Below, one piece after another: positions 23,241 to 38,200 of a DNA stretch of 64,000 bases. Below the pieces are notes generated by a model, which saw only the letters and a list, made by a program, of their open reading frames with translations, ran no database searches and was not told the origin of the DNA. The position numbers were made by a program, and so were the translations under genes. The stretch covers positions 171,221 to 235,220 of the forward strand of contig CAADRB010000099.1 in assembly GCA_900708905.1 (NCBI GenBank). The letters are read 5' to 3'. How positions within the stretch are numbered: the stretch's first letter is position 1; every line of letters begins with the position of its first letter. This DNA comes from Hymenolepis diminuta (Eukaryota; Platyhelminthes; Cestoda; Cyclophyllidea; Hymenolepididae).

Positions 23241-26200
23241 ATGGACTTTGAGTCATCAATTACAAATTCTAAACCAAAAGGTGACATTGATGATTTTGTA
23301 CCCGTTGTTGTTAAAGCTCGATGGTGGATGTTGACGCTATTTGGCACAGTTACGTTGTTGAATGCATTTCAGTGGTTGCATATCAATATTGTTGCTCCGA
23401 GCTCTGCTTTCTTCTGGAATGGTTCACTGCCAGGTAGGTATCTTATTTTATATTACGAATGTTAATATTTTGCATTTTATAATGAATATCGTCATATTTT
23501 AGAATCTAAACACGGTAAGGACTTAGCAGTTGCATGGCTTTCCATGATTTACATGCTCGTCTATATTCCAATGATTGTGCCTGCAACTTGGCTTCTCAAT
23601 CACTACGGTCTTCGAATTTCAATTCTGATTGGAGCTGGTCTGAACGCACTCGGGGCTTGGATTAAGTGCCTTTCTATGGAGTTGTCACAGCCCTACGGTG
23701 TCGACACAACTTCGGCTGCTGCCTCATTTCCTCTTCTTATGGTCGGACAGTTTGTCTGCGCTTCGGGTCAAGTTTTCCTTCTTGGAGTTCCTGCTCAATT
23801 GGCTTCTACATGGTTCGGAAAATCTGAACTCGCACTGGCTACTGCCATCGGTGTCTTTGGAAATCAAGTAAGTCAAATAATTTCTGGTAAAATCTTAAAC
23901 ACAATAAGTTCTATGCATAGCCTGAGTAATGGTTACTGGTGCCATATTCTAGAATTAATTTATTTAAACACCGTCTGTATGAACTAACTTATTCAGTTTT
24001 ATCATTACATCTTGTAAATTCGCCCTCTATTCATTTTCTTGTTTGAAGGGAGAGGTACAGTTTTATTATTTGCCATCTCTTCAAATTAAAAAAATGTGAA
24101 ATCTGCTATCATTTGAAGTTTTTTAGATGTGGGATATTTCTCTATATCCAGTTTTGTTACCTACTATGCTTTTTAAAAGCTCAGATTATTTTTAGTCAGA
24201 ACTTACACTAACTAGATATTTCAACGGCCATACTAAAAACACAATTTGGAGAGAAGGTTCGTATAGCCCTAGCTGTAATTTATGCCTTTTCTTCTATTGG
24301 CATTCTTCGTTTGGAATATTTGAGAGCGATTCATGCAACTGCAAGCAATTAGATGATTGCTCTATTTGTGCATTTGTATTTTTATTTATATTTTTACACA
24401 TTTCACAAAAAATTAACTTTGTCCAATATCAGAAGAATGCGTTGTTGATCAGATTCACCAAATTTAAAGATGATGTCACTCTCCTCTTTTGAGATATTGT
24501 AATTATAGTAGGCACAAACTAACTAGGTTTGAACTCAGCTTTACACAGTTTGTGTCTTTATTAATTTAATGACTGACAGTAAAATATTATTAATTAATCT
24601 CTTTAAATTTACATAGGAAGATTCCCATTTGCTTGGAGTGAAGTATGAATTTTTAAAATTGTTTTTGTTCATTAAAAATCCTGAAACATGGCTAATTTTA
24701 ATAAGTAATTTATGGACCCATTTAACTGTATTGTCATAATTAAAGTTCGTTTTGTGCCTATCCGACTTTGTGTTTTCACTCTTATTTAGAAAACAGTGAT
24801 GTTAGGCTCATGGATAAAAGAAATTTTTTATTTATTTACGGATAAAGATATAACGAAATAATTCGTATGCTCTCATTTAAATTTTAGCGATGTAAAGTCA
24901 TGACAAAGAGCTGAATCAAAGTGTTGTCAAACAATTAAACGGACGCTGGGTTATTTTGCTCCTGTCACGCTCTTCGCCATTAATATTTCACCCTTATTGC
25001 AACATTATGAACTAGTTATTAGGGTCTATTCGGTATCTACTTATTCTTAAAGCACTTATTTCTGATGATATTGTAGTTTCCATTCATTTCTTTTTGCGCT
25101 CTAAAGTATGCATTTCTGTAAAGCTTGTTGTCAGAATAGCTAATATTTTGGGGTAAGGGTTACTATTTCATAATAAAACGATACGAGAAAATGAGAATTC
25201 AAATCAATTTACAGTTAACTCAGATTTAAAGTCTTGTCTATCTTTAGCTTTTAATAAACGAAATTGATTTTACTGGCGTTTAGAGTTTCAAAGTCATTTT
25301 TTAAAATTTATTACTTATTCAGAATATACCTATTTCCATTCTACATATATTTGATATGGTATTTTTCTTGTTTGAAATATTTGACTAATTATATTTGCTG
25401 GTTGGTAAATTTCATTCTAGTCTCTCCATTCTCGATTTACTCTTGTTTGTAAATATTAATTTTTACGGGTATATTTAACAGATACGTGAAAAATGGATAT
25501 TAAAATGGTTAAGAAAGTTTGTCAAATTAGGATCTTAGACGTGCCCGCCTTTCATCTATTTGGTTCACTCCTCATTCAAAACACCTTGTTTCCTTTATTC
25601 CTATTAAAAAACAGATAAATGTGAAATGTTTCAAAACTTGTCGACTGGGTATTTGATAAAACCAGGCCTTTAAAATAATATAACAGACAGTTAATTTAAA
25701 GGCTTTATTTGCTTATCATTTCAGTATTTCTCTCGCATCGCGTTTGCAAGCTTGTATCATGGGAAAGTATTTGAATAAAAGGAGCAGCAAACAAGTCAAA
25801 TAAAAACGGGACAGAAATCAATAATATAGAGATAATGCAGTCTAGCTTCATTTTAATTCTGGAAGTATTGGGTTGTACACATTTTCGTGAGAAGCATAAT
25901 TCACTCTCTAATATCCTTATATTATATTTTAATAATTTAACTCTCAGGTTAATGGATTAGAATATGACCGGAATGCTCAGGATTCAGGAATTTGGTTTCG
26001 TGGTCAATCAACCTCAATTTATTTTTATCCTGTTATAGTTAAGGGTCGTAAGATTATGATAACAACTACTCTTAAATTAGCAAAGCTCACCAGAATGTTT
26101 TCATAATAAATTGCAAACGAGGTGGTAAGAACGTTATTTTTTACATTTTGTGAATTGGTATCAGCATCTATGTTGTCAAATCTCATGTCTATCATTTCTG

Positions 26201-29200
26201 ATTAATTTTCTGCTATTCTACTTTTTCGAGCCAAACTTTATTTCCACTTGGAAAGTAAGAACTCCTTTATTTAAGTTCCTCTACTCTGGGAACTACAATC
26301 AATCGAATAAGCGAATTTACCATTTTACCTTTATTCACTTTGAGAAGTAAAGAGAGCTTGCTTCAGAATACATGGGATTATAAAGGTAACAGCAGTAACA
26401 GTTTCAGCTGGAGAAAAAGATAGTGCTTCTTTCGTGAAAGGATAAGTGTTTTGTGAAGATGGTTGAGTTTAAAATGTCGCTGGCCACCAGTTTTCTTAAA
26501 TCAACTTTAGTTTCATGATTTCACAACCGTGTAGCGACACTTACTTAGCACTTCCTATTGCTAACTGAAATGTCCAAAATATTAGACCTACAACGGTAAG
26601 TTTTGGAATGTCTAAAGTCTCCACCAAGGAGACCCATTTATCTGTTAAGATGACGTAGCCGACCACAGAATTGGATCAAACGGTCAGGTGGTTCCGAATA
26701 TCATAGGTACAGTTTCACCCATGAATCTGAGAGTCGAGTCATTAAATTTAAACATTAGGAAATTTAAAAAGTCATTCATAATTCTTATGAAAACATAAAT
26801 AACTTAATACTTCCATAATTCAAAGTACAACTCTTGATGTCCTGGCAATACTATCCTTCATTTCCTACCCAATTAGACCTTTACTTTTTCCCTTATTCCG
26901 ATACTTTTCCATGATTAGTGGTGGTTAGCTTTTTGTACTATTATGGGCAGAAATTACACTATTTGATAATATCTTAGATAATTTCTATACTACTAAGGTT
27001 TGCTAAAAATTCCATTTTTCAAATATATTTCCGATTCTCAACAATATTTCGACATGTCTGTTGACTGTTAAAACACAAGCTGGAGGGTTTGGAGATTGCA
27101 AATCTATAAAGTTCATAGTTCGAGTAAGTTTAAAATTTCCTGTATAGAAGTAAAGAGAAATTTTTTCAAATGGTCTTTTCATTTTTCTTGACTTCCCTGT
27201 TTTAGTTTAAATATTTTGAAATCGTAGCGACTTCACGTGAATTTTTAAGAAATGTCAATAATTGGAAAAATTTTATGGCAGCATGACGGAGGAAGCGTAG
27301 TAATGCGCTATTATATTTGTTGACGCAGACTTTTCAGAAACCAGTTAATTAAACTGGTTTCTTTGAGCATGTTTCGCTTCGAAAATCAAATATAAGCCAA
27401 TGTTTTTACAGATTATCATTGTTAAGCAATCAAGAAAATTATTTCGAACAATTTGGCCCAGTGGCGTAGCGTTCAACATTCATGTCTATAAAGTCAGAGT
27501 TACGAAATCGATGCTCAGTGATGCACTAAACAAGAGTACAGAATGCGAGTTTCTTATTGGAATATCTTCAGCACACTAGTCCACTTTCTCTAATCAATGC
27601 CTGAATGCACTTTCTTTCAATAGACTTTGAAATTATTTCGGAATATTAGTGCAGTTTGATTGATCTCGTAAACGTACTAAAGCAATAAGTTTTATTCCAT
27701 AATAAAAAATAGGAATTCTCTTCGAATTAGAAAGCTTTATTAACAACTAGCTAATCAAGTTTTCTTATGAACCAGAGTCTTTCAGGTATGAGTCTTATGT
27801 GAGCTTAATGTTGCATCTAACAATTAATTTTAGCTTCATGGTATCTATGTAACGGTTTTTCATGGCTTATAATTTCATTTTCACTGAAGCAAGAGGATGA
27901 TATCTGTATCTACTTAATATCACAATTCTCAGTCAATCCTTAGCAAAAGTGTTATCATATTCAAAAACAGGAATCATTGTAAGGAAGCAGTTGAAATCGA
28001 TAAGTCAAATAAGTCATCGAGGTAGACATNNNNNNNNNNAGGTGACTGAAAAGACATTGAGCGTAAAATTTAGATATCAGCTAGTTTTTCTCTGATTTTT
28101 AGCTTCGAGTTGAACAATATTTATTTAATAGGTAGTTCATATTCCAAACTAGTGTCATGAATCATATCCTGGATTGCTGAGCAAACTTTTGTCCACAGCT
28201 TCCAGTGTTTATTGGTCATTTTTAAAATTTTACCTCCTTAGTTCATTTTTTCTTCCAAAGATCGAGATGGTAAATGATTTTGCATGATGTTAAGCAGCTT
28301 TCATGATTTTAACATAACAGAACTAAGATAACAAAAATATGTTATACAGAAATTCTCGTGAATCGGTATTTGTAACTATTTTAGTTGTGAACTAGGGAAA
28401 TTTTTCTTCCTCTTTTGTTTCAGTGGATGGAATAAATTCGAACAATCAAATAAACAAGAGCAATCTGCAGTTTCGAGATAATAGAACATATGAATAGAAA
28501 TCTATGTTTTATACATATTATTAATCCAGTTTTACCATATCGCTAACGCTTGTCGATTCCGTATGAACCTAGGTTATTTTGAGTCCTTGATTCAGGCAAA
28601 CTAATAAATTGCGCTTTGTCCTTTCAGGTCGGCTGTGCTTTAGGCTTTGGTCTTCCGCCTTTGATGATTCCTTCCGTGACAGAAACGACAGGAATCGATC
28701 AGTTTGATAATATTCGGAGGGGCTTCAGGATTATGTTCTACAGTGGTGCGGCTATCATGTCTCTCGACTTCATTATTGTGACCATATGCAAGTTACAGTT
28801 TTGAAATCTTTTATTTTATTTGTTTATTAAGGATAAATCATCTATTATATAAAATGACCTCTTAAAAATCTCTTAGCATTCAATTGGCATTTATATTGAA
28901 GTCCATTTTCACGCGTTTATTCATTGTATTAATCTAATTATGTTAAAATATGCGAATATTTTTGGTCAAATATACAGGGGTGCAAGGTATTTCAGGATAT
29001 TTATATTTTCGTTACTTAAATCTAATTCGATAATAAGTCATGTACTTTTTATATCAGAAGATATCATGGCAAATACTACTTTAACTAATGAAATGAAAAG
29101 GCACACTGTAATAGTGTCTATAAAAGCGAAACACGGAGATTTAGAAATTGCAAGATTTCTAAAAGTCGCCACATCTTTCGTTTACAAGGTTAGAAAGGAG

Positions 29201-32200
29201 CTGTTGAATGGAAAAATGCAGATGAATTGGCCGCCATGAGAAGAAAAGAACATTGTCAACACTCTGCTGACTTACTCAGAACATCTGAGTTTGTGAGAAG
29301 GGTGCGTGACATAACAGACGAAAATCCTGGGAAGTTAGTGCGCGACATCTTGCCAAAAGTCTTCATGTGTCTCAAGGAACAACAATATGTAAGAAATTCT
29401 GTTCATTAAGACCACGGATACAAATCATAGGTTCTTAGGCGAAGTTGGTTTACGTGGACAAAAATAGCTCAGGAGAATCGTTTGATGAGTGCAAAATGAC
29501 TCTTAAACAAATTGAAGCACCCAGAAGAACAGAAGTATCTGGTATTTTCTGATGAAAAAGTCAATCGAAGAAATGAAGTGGCTATGTGCTTGCGAATCCC
29601 GCTGAAATTCCAGCTCTTTATGCACGTGCGCGACGTTTTCAGCAAGCAACAGTGATGATTTTGGTGTTGTTAGGAGTAAAGGGCACATCATGACTCCTCA
29701 ATTTTTTCCACAGGGATTTAGAGTCAATACAGATGCAGACGCCACCTTGGATAGAAAGGGTAGCCGATGGAGGAAGACCCAATGTCTTCCAGCAAGATTA
29801 GACCCCATCCCATAAAGCTCTCAAAATCCAGGATTGGATGTTCGATAATTTTCACCATCATGTCACACCAAACTTCTTATGGTCTTCTAACTCACCAGAC
29901 CTTAATCCTTTGGATTATTACGTGTGGAGAGGGGCGTGGTTTAAAAGGAAGTTAAGAGGCATCTCCGTAACATCAAATCCCCCTCACCGATGGAAGCAAT
30001 TGGTCAGGCAATGAAGAACATCAATAAAGACCACCTGATGAAGGCCTGCAGTTGTTTTCGAACTTGAATTGAGTCGGTGATAGAATGGGCGCTTCTATTT
30101 TTCTTAAAGTGCGTAAGATGTCCTCAGATGCCTTACGTACCCTGAGAATCAAACTTATTAAGATGAATTTATATGTCTTCTTGACTGGAGAAGTTTAAGT
30201 TGCATTTTAATATGTTTCCTGTATCTAAAAATATTGTGAATATGACACTTTTTGGACATGCGGATACTCGGCTAGAGGTGAGGGGAAAGAGGTTGGGAAA
30301 AATGTCGAGAGAGGATTTAGTTTATTGAATTCTGGAGTTTAAACTTCTTCATTCCACAGTTCAGAAGAATACGTGACGTTTCTTTTTTCAAAAGATCATT
30401 TGAGTGAACTTACATTGAATCTAATGTCAACACTGAGGGTGATATTATGATATAAGGCATTTCAACTACTCTTGTCTTTTAAAAGACCTAATGCATCTTA
30501 AAATGAGGTACCAAAGGTCCTTGTTGATCGGTCAATCTGTGAAATAGTGATCCGGTCGATCAAACGAAATAGTTGTATTTTCCTATGAATATTTTCATAT
30601 AGTTAGGAGCTTTGTATTGGCCTTTTAAATATTTCTAATGTGATTCACAGTCCTAAAAAGTCGAAATTTTTCACACAGAAATATTTACTGTGAAATTAGT
30701 ATCACTTAGATATGGCCTTTTAGAACAATTCCATTCGAATATATCTTTTCCAAAATTAATGAAAGGTCTTGAGACTAAAGTCAAGGCATCAAAGAGTTTT
30801 ACATTAGTTGATTTTTGCATTCTGCTTGTGCAATAATTTGTTTAATGGGTAGTTCCTATATCAAAATTTGTATTTCATTATTTGGCCTCTAGTTTACCGG
30901 GCAAATTCTAGTCTTCGGTGTCCAGTGCTTATTAACCGGTTGTCTAACTATGATGCCAAATCAGTTCAGCTTTTTTCAACAATTGGCTTTTATATCTATT
31001 CTTCCATTCCACTGGAGGACTATAAATTCGTTAAAATTAACGTTGTTTTGACCTAGACAGTAATGTTACTTTAAGTTCATCTGAGTGGATAAGGCCAAAA
31101 TTACACATTGTAACTTGATTGAGATTAAACTGTAATAAAGAAAAATATTTTTTTCCGTCTACTGCTTAACTATAAAAACTGGCCCAATAAAGTTACTACC
31201 GGAAACTAATTTTATCTCTGCGCCAAAATATGGATGCTGTTGTTATATATTTTGCCGATAAATTTCCAGCGATGGCACCTGGATACGACTTCAATTAATT
31301 TAACTATGAAGTTTTACAGTTACTGTTGAGTTCGGGGTTTAGGGATCTCAAGGAAAGACCCGTTTAATTGGTTTTCTCAGTTAACCTATTTCAAATAGAA
31401 TTAGTCTTATCTCAAGTTGACAAGTTCTATGGGTAGTTCATTATTTTAGAAGCTGTAAAAGCTTCCGCTGACTGAATGGAGGAAATAAACCATGAAGGCT
31501 AGAACAACTATAATAAATGGCTGTGCAGTTTAGTGATACGCGGTTTTACTCTCGTGCTAATTATTAGGTTAATGCGATTGGATGAAAGCATACTCAAAGA
31601 CCAAGTAACTGTCTATTTAAAGAATAATGCATTTTAATAATGAATTCTATTTAATAAAAAGAACAACAGTGAAGAACGCATAGCATAAATTTTTGTTTGA
31701 AATCCAAATTGTAATTAAGTATTCACCTCCAGATTCTCAAACCTCTGGGGACTCTATTTTTGAGTATAAGACCCTGAGTTTTGCATGGCAGTTCTTGACC
31801 GTATTTATCTCGATTTGAGTATTTTATGAACAAATCATTAACGTTCTTGCACTCCATCAACTGGTATCAGAACTTTGTAGCGTCGATAACTCTGAACGTT
31901 TTGAACATGCAAATGTCTAAAGATATTTTCTAAGGGAGTCAATTTTCATTTACCCAATACAGGTACAGGATTCAGCAACTTTACTATTTTCAATATTAAT
32001 TTCCAAATTGCGAAAGACTATCTCAGTTAGAGACCAACAAAAAGAGTATTCAAATGAAGTACTGAAGAATATACATTTAAGAGTGTCTTTTTTTCCTCAG
32101 GTATGTGTTAAGGGTGGTTTAAATTTTTTTACCAAATACATCGAAATAAAATGAGTGTTCATTCTGAAAAATTTACCTCTCAACATAGAACCCTTCAATT

Positions 32201-35200
32201 TACTATTAAAATTTATTATTTGAGCTTTCATTTAAAACCTTCAGATACGTCCAATTACTTCATCCTTAACATTACTTTTATTTCAATATTAATTTGGCAG
32301 AGTTAAATATTTTTCAGCTAGCTAATAAGTAGTTATTACATCAGTGTTATCGGATCTTTCTTTCGACCACAGTAGTAAATTAAATAAAAAGCAGGATCTA
32401 AATTACACGTTTGACAACAAAGATAATTATATACGATGCTCCCGACCCTAATTGGTAAAACCACTTCTTTAATCTCCACAGTAGTATTTGCGATACCTTA
32501 TCTTATTTTAAAATTTTTAGGTTATAAAGAAGAGCCCGAAATAGCACCCAGTCGGGCTCAATACAGAAAGATTCTACAACGACGGGGGCAATTATTAAAT
32601 GAAAAAGTGAAGGATGAAGAGTCCAATGCGGGTATGTAGTTTAGTAAATATTTCCATCTCTTTATACATTTAGCATACATTATACTTACCATGCATGAGA
32701 ATGCATAGCTGTAGTTGTGTAAAATAATGTTAAAGAAGGGTAATGAATTTAGTCTAAGGGATTCGGGAATATCACTTCTTTACTTCTCTACTTGGAAGAG
32801 AGACCTGCATTGAATCTAAGACCGAGAAAAAACACCATGCCATATGGTGTTTCAGCCACTCATAACTTTTACAAGAATTAAAAAAATCAGGAACTGGCAC
32901 TAGGTGTCATTGCTCCCATCTAGAATATAGAGACATTGCTTTATTTTATAGATGGCTTGAATCTGCCTTGAGGTGGAGATTTATGATTTTAAAGAAGGGA
33001 AATCGTCATTGAAAGCTGCCTTATCCATGACAGTTCGATTAAATCAAAGACATTACCAATATCTTGATTAATTTTCCTCAATCACATCTTTGCGTAAGCT
33101 TTCTTTCAAGTTTACATCGGTACCTAAACGCATCATCTAACATTAATTTCAATCATTTGATTGGTGCTGTTAAAATGTACAACTATTCATCGATAAGAAA
33201 ATCATTGGATCTTGAAAATTTTTACAGGCATGATTAAAACCAGAAAAAACGATCGATCATTTGTGTAGTACATATGCGATAGCCTAGGCCACAAGTGTCT
33301 TTAAATGGATACAATTTAAAATTTGAAATGCCGAGACAACGGGTATCTTTTCTGATAGATAACCTACGAAGCTAAATTCTTTGAGTAAATATTACTACTC
33401 TTCTTAAACGCGTTTAATTTGCTTTGAGTAAACCTATAATTCTGCCACATATTTTTAAAAATAATGTTTAGTTCTTTAATTTAAAACTCCAATTCGTTTT
33501 TATTATTTAATAACACCTTACTCATACTATTTGAATTAACAATTTAAGGGGTTACATTTGACCGAACTTATCTTCAGGTTTCATTAATTGATTCTATTTA
33601 AGAGTTTAATAGATACACTTAAAATGATCACAGGACTTAACATACAAATAGAAATCAGTTATTTATAAAGGACGTGGTGCTGAAGTTCTCACTTTTTGAC
33701 AATTTTGAGCCGAATCTAATCTCTTTATTGAGCGAAGATTGATGGACTTCGAGAGTGTTCTATCATCTCTTATTAGATCGATGTGGACATTTATAACCCA
33801 CGGTATGATACTCAGCCAATGAAATGAGTGTTTGAATAGATAAAATATTTTTTACTACTTATATATATATATATATATAAACATTTTAAAGTCTTAAATC
33901 TAATATTTCAAATTAAAATAGCTGGAATTTTATTAAGAATTTTTAAGAAAACACCTCAAAGAATGTTTTTTTTATTTCTTAATAGCAGTATCACTCTTTT
34001 ATAGGTTCCGAAATATTTTGACAGTATTGAAATCTGTCCTTCTTACAGTCACGTGTATTTGTTCAATGCTTCGCCAAACATCTTTTGGGAAGATAACATG
34101 AAATTTTATTTGTATAGAATACATGAAAATAATCATATGACAATAGAATTTTGAATATCGAAATTCAATAAAAATTAGTAGATTTTTCGTGTTTAAGATT
34201 ATTTGCGATAATAGATTTTTAAGGATTAGAAGGAATTTAAATATGAATGAACATCAATCCAGTTTCTCTAAGATATATAAAACTTTGCAGAAAAATGCAG
34301 ATTTGTATTGTTTCCAGCATTTTAAATTATTGTAAAATGCTAACACTTTCAGTTTCTACCGCTGCGAAACATCTGGCAGCTTAGACATGGCTAGGCTACG
34401 ATCGGCTCAGATTAGAGGGATAAGTATGAGGCAGAATGCAGTTAATCCAAGACACTATAACCTAAACAAAGGTTGTAGATAGGACTGTAAGTCGTCTTCA
34501 TGTTATTGAGGCCTGGAGATCAAAACATCGCCGAAATGATGACAGTTTTGGTAGCAAATAACTGTCAAGATGTCAGGGCAACGTGTGCCAGCATGTTGAT
34601 GAGGATAATGGGGGACTTAAAGACAACTTGCGAGAATTGACTTTCTCGAGGCAAAGCTTAAACACCTCAGCTTTTGGCTTTGCCTTTTTCTGGTGCCTAT
34701 TAAACATCGTGATTAAATTGGTCGTTTTTCCTTAACTTATAAATTTTGCATTCAAATTTTTAGCACATGCTTACACTTCTCAGCTAATTTGAAAGGGGAA
34801 TTATACCTTTTTCATATGATGAATTAACAGTTTATGCTTATCGTACCACCCTTTAGTTAGTGCTAACGATATATATTATTTTATACTACAGATAATGAAA
34901 TCTCTATTCTTACTGCAGAGGAGTCAGATCTTCTACGAAAGAGCTACTTTAAACAGGTTCTCTACTGTTTCAAAATTGGCAGCTTCGTGCTTCTTAATAT
35001 TTGCTACGGTAAGTCTAACAGATATATTAATCCGTTAAAGTATATGCATTCTTATTTCATTACTATTATCATAATCTTGATTAGAGTTAATAATAACTTA
35101 CGATGTTTAATAATAAATTTAGTGTAAATTTAATAAATGAAAATTGTCTTCTCTCGAAATTCTGGGTTCCTAATGATTGCAATTTAATGAGTCACTTTAT

Positions 35201-38200
35201 AATGATGTGTCGTGACTACGGCATTCTGAGCTTTTTGAAAACTTGATTAGCATGAAAAAATGGCAAATCTCATTTTGGTGCTATTAAAGATTTATTTGAC
35301 AAGATTTGTGTCTACTTACTGCAATTTTTCGCATTTTAGGTGTCAATACTGCCGTTTATTACGAAATTGGAACTCTTTTGAACGCTATTGTTGCAGAGTA
35401 CTTTCCGGTAGGTTTCGAGTTCATCTACTAATATTTTAATTTATATAATTTATATTTAACGTAATTACCTCAAAATAAACAAACTTGTTTATTTATTGGT
35501 CAAAAATTACGATGCTTTAAATGCTATTACCATGCACAAAAATTTGGACTTTTATTTCATAATTTTAAAGTTTAAATTGTTTTCAACGGAGTTTATTATG
35601 GTGTTTAAATTGTTTTATGCAGCTTTTAAATGATGCATAGATAAAAATGGTTGTTACATTGAAGTGATCATTTAAATATCATTACCTTATATTTGATAAA
35701 TTTAAGCACCGGTGACGCACAGTAAATGTCTTTAAATAGAAGAGCCAGTATTATTACTCTGTGGAATTTTGGGAGTTTATTTTGGAAAAAAGTGAATTTT
35801 TTAGCTCAGTTCCAGTAAATATATGAAATTTATTTTCTGAAAGGACCAGAAATGATGATTACAATGATGTCTGCTTTCAGTCTCTGTAAAAGCCATGTTA
35901 AATACGACAGAATTCCACTAGGCTTTAATTTTAAATGTGCTAACATATGTAGCGATATTTGATAAATTAAGTCTACTCAGACAATCTGTTTTTCTTTCAA
36001 GCCATTGATCGAAGCTGCGAATTTCTGTACTTTAGAGGAGTTATGCAATCACATTTATGATTATGGTACTTTGTGAAGCTGATAAAACTACCAGTATTGT
36101 GTGTACTTTCTCAATGAAAGCGGTTGAGATTTATAAAAGCATGCACATGCTATTCTTTTTGCTTTGAATGTCTATCAAAATAATGTTAATGGTTTGCGAA
36201 ATATATGATTTCAAAAGAGTAGGTATAAAAAAACATTCCGACAGCTTTTTAACTAAATCCCAGTAAAAATTATTCCACTTAGGTATCCCATGACCAAAAT
36301 CTCAAAACATCATTCCTCCTTTTCCATAACATTTAATTTTTCTGTGTAATTTATCTATTTGAATAAAGATAGCTTGAATTTTGCAGTAAAACGCAATATA
36401 AGGCTCTTTTGATACATTACATTTACCGAAAGGGAAGCAAAATATAAGGATTTCGTTCTTTAACAATGCAAAGGTATTATAAGTTCGCATTATGAGTTAT
36501 ATCTCATTATTCTATAAACACTTGAGAAATTCAGATGGAGGTCAGTTTTCCAGACGATCAGATTGTAGATGCTTTTATTTTCATACACTCACTTGTGGTT
36601 TTGCGGCCGCATACTTCACTTGCCATTTCCATCTTTTGATAGAGGAGCTTTCAGATTCCACAAATTTAAAGGTTGCGTGGTAGCGTCATTTATTTCGAGT
36701 CCTTGCCTGCATTAGCTGAGATCCTAAGCTTGGAGACTAGCCGAATTTTTTTCTTAATATAGCAAAGTTCAACGACGAACTCTATGTAAAAAGCCATAAA
36801 TCTCTCCATTCAATAATCTCCCTGACCCTATTCTCATCAATTAACTTAATCATTAAAAAGGTGAATATTTTAAACTAGAATTCAATTCCAGAAAGCATGC
36901 ATGGTATAATTTCTTTCAATCGTCCTGATGGTTTATCATTTAACCGCGATAGAAAGTTATGCCTACCATGAGTGTGCTCATTTATTAGTAACATTCGCTT
37001 TAATTCAACAAAACAGCCCCTTGTTGCATAGATTTTGTGTTTTTATTGCAGACACTACGTCATATTTAGCATCTCACAGTTATGATCAGCAAATAATGCA
37101 CTTATTCTTTTGCGGAGTAATTTTATGAAACTCACATTTTTATATTTAGTTATAAATTGGCATAAGTTTATAATGATAACTATCAGCGGAGATTTTTAAC
37201 TAAAAGGGTAAAATTAAATTTGAGTGATATCTTCTGTTTTGTGCTCAAACTAATATAACCTTCGTACAGTTTTGTTTATCATTGGGTATATTTGATCGAT
37301 TGACGATTCATCAGTATAACTGAGGTATGAATATTATAAACCCCAACATGGCAAAATACTGGTACGTCAAATAAGCCAAATGATAGGCGGCAGGGAGTCA
37401 AAAATATGTTGAGAGTAATGTCACGCTCTAAAATTTAAATTTCATTATTTTTCATCTGAATTATTGAGCAAATTCCTGACCTCGATATCAAACACGTAAC
37501 TATGGCGGTGACTATGACGGATTGCTTAACTTTGGTGGTCGGTCTTGCCGCTGCAGTTCATTCCTTCTTGTAAGGAAAAATGAAAAAGGAAAATGATCTT
37601 ACATGACATTAAACAGCTAAAACGATCTTAATAATAAGCAGAATTGGTGCCATCATCAGTTAATCATTTTCAACTTTTCCTGCATATTAGTTCTGAAATG
37701 TCTTATTGAGAATTTGTAGTATTGAAATGACATTTTCGTTGAGTTTTCTAAAATTAATTTTTAACTTTGAAATCAGTAGATAAATTAACTTCGTTGATGA
37801 AAATGTACACATCTTTTGCAGGCACCCAAACTTTTATTTTTAAATTTCAAATTTCCTTAATATAGTGATATTAAAATACTTACGGACCTGAAGTATTTAT
37901 GTCTCACTCCTGGTTCATGAAAAATTGACATAGATGTCCAAACAACCGTTGGGCAAAGTTTAATTATTTTTAGGACCTGGCTGTTTAGGTCATTAGAATT
38001 GGTAAGGGGGAGATTTCGAGAAGTTGCTGAATCATTCTGGAAAAGTTATGCCTACCGTTTGACTATTTGGAAAAGATCAGTTCTCTGAAAGATGCAATTA
38101 TACGATTTTTGAGTAAGAAACGTAATCTAAACAAGTATTTATGAAGAACATCTTAAAGATAAGACAATGCCGAATGAAGAGCTATAGAGGTCTAAAGGCA

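Larger units (their letters stand above)
23868..28627 (+). other. Intron 2 of the FLVCR-like gene
   Basis: Donor CAA|GTAAGT, acceptor TCCTTTCAG. AT-rich. Contains a tRNA-like SINE head (27454-27525), a dispersed repeat copy (27990-28310) and a 10-N assembly gap at 28030-28039. No exon seen. Confidence 0.75.
23241..28787 (+). other. FLVCR-like N-terminal helices 1-6 (exons 1-3)
   Basis: Exons 1 and 2 are split by a 69-nt intron and encode residues 1-186, giving a short acidic N-terminus and helices 1-5. Trp45 (FQW motif) and Gln154 (GQVF) correspond to conserved pocket-lining positions of vertebrate FLVCRs. Exon 3 encodes residues 187-239 ([10 protein letters not shown], then a loop and the first part of helix 6). 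Intron 2 between them is 4,760 nt. Confidence 0.9.
28788..32481 (+). other. Intron 3 of the FLVCR-like gene, GC-AG type, carrying a mariner element
   Basis: Begins GCAAGT at 28788 and ends CTCCACAG at 32481. No GT donor near the end of exon 3 gives the right phase, whereas GCAAGT joins TI to LVFAIP in frame. GCAAGT is the classic form of GC donors. The mariner remnant starts 187 nt into the intron. Confidence 0.8.
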
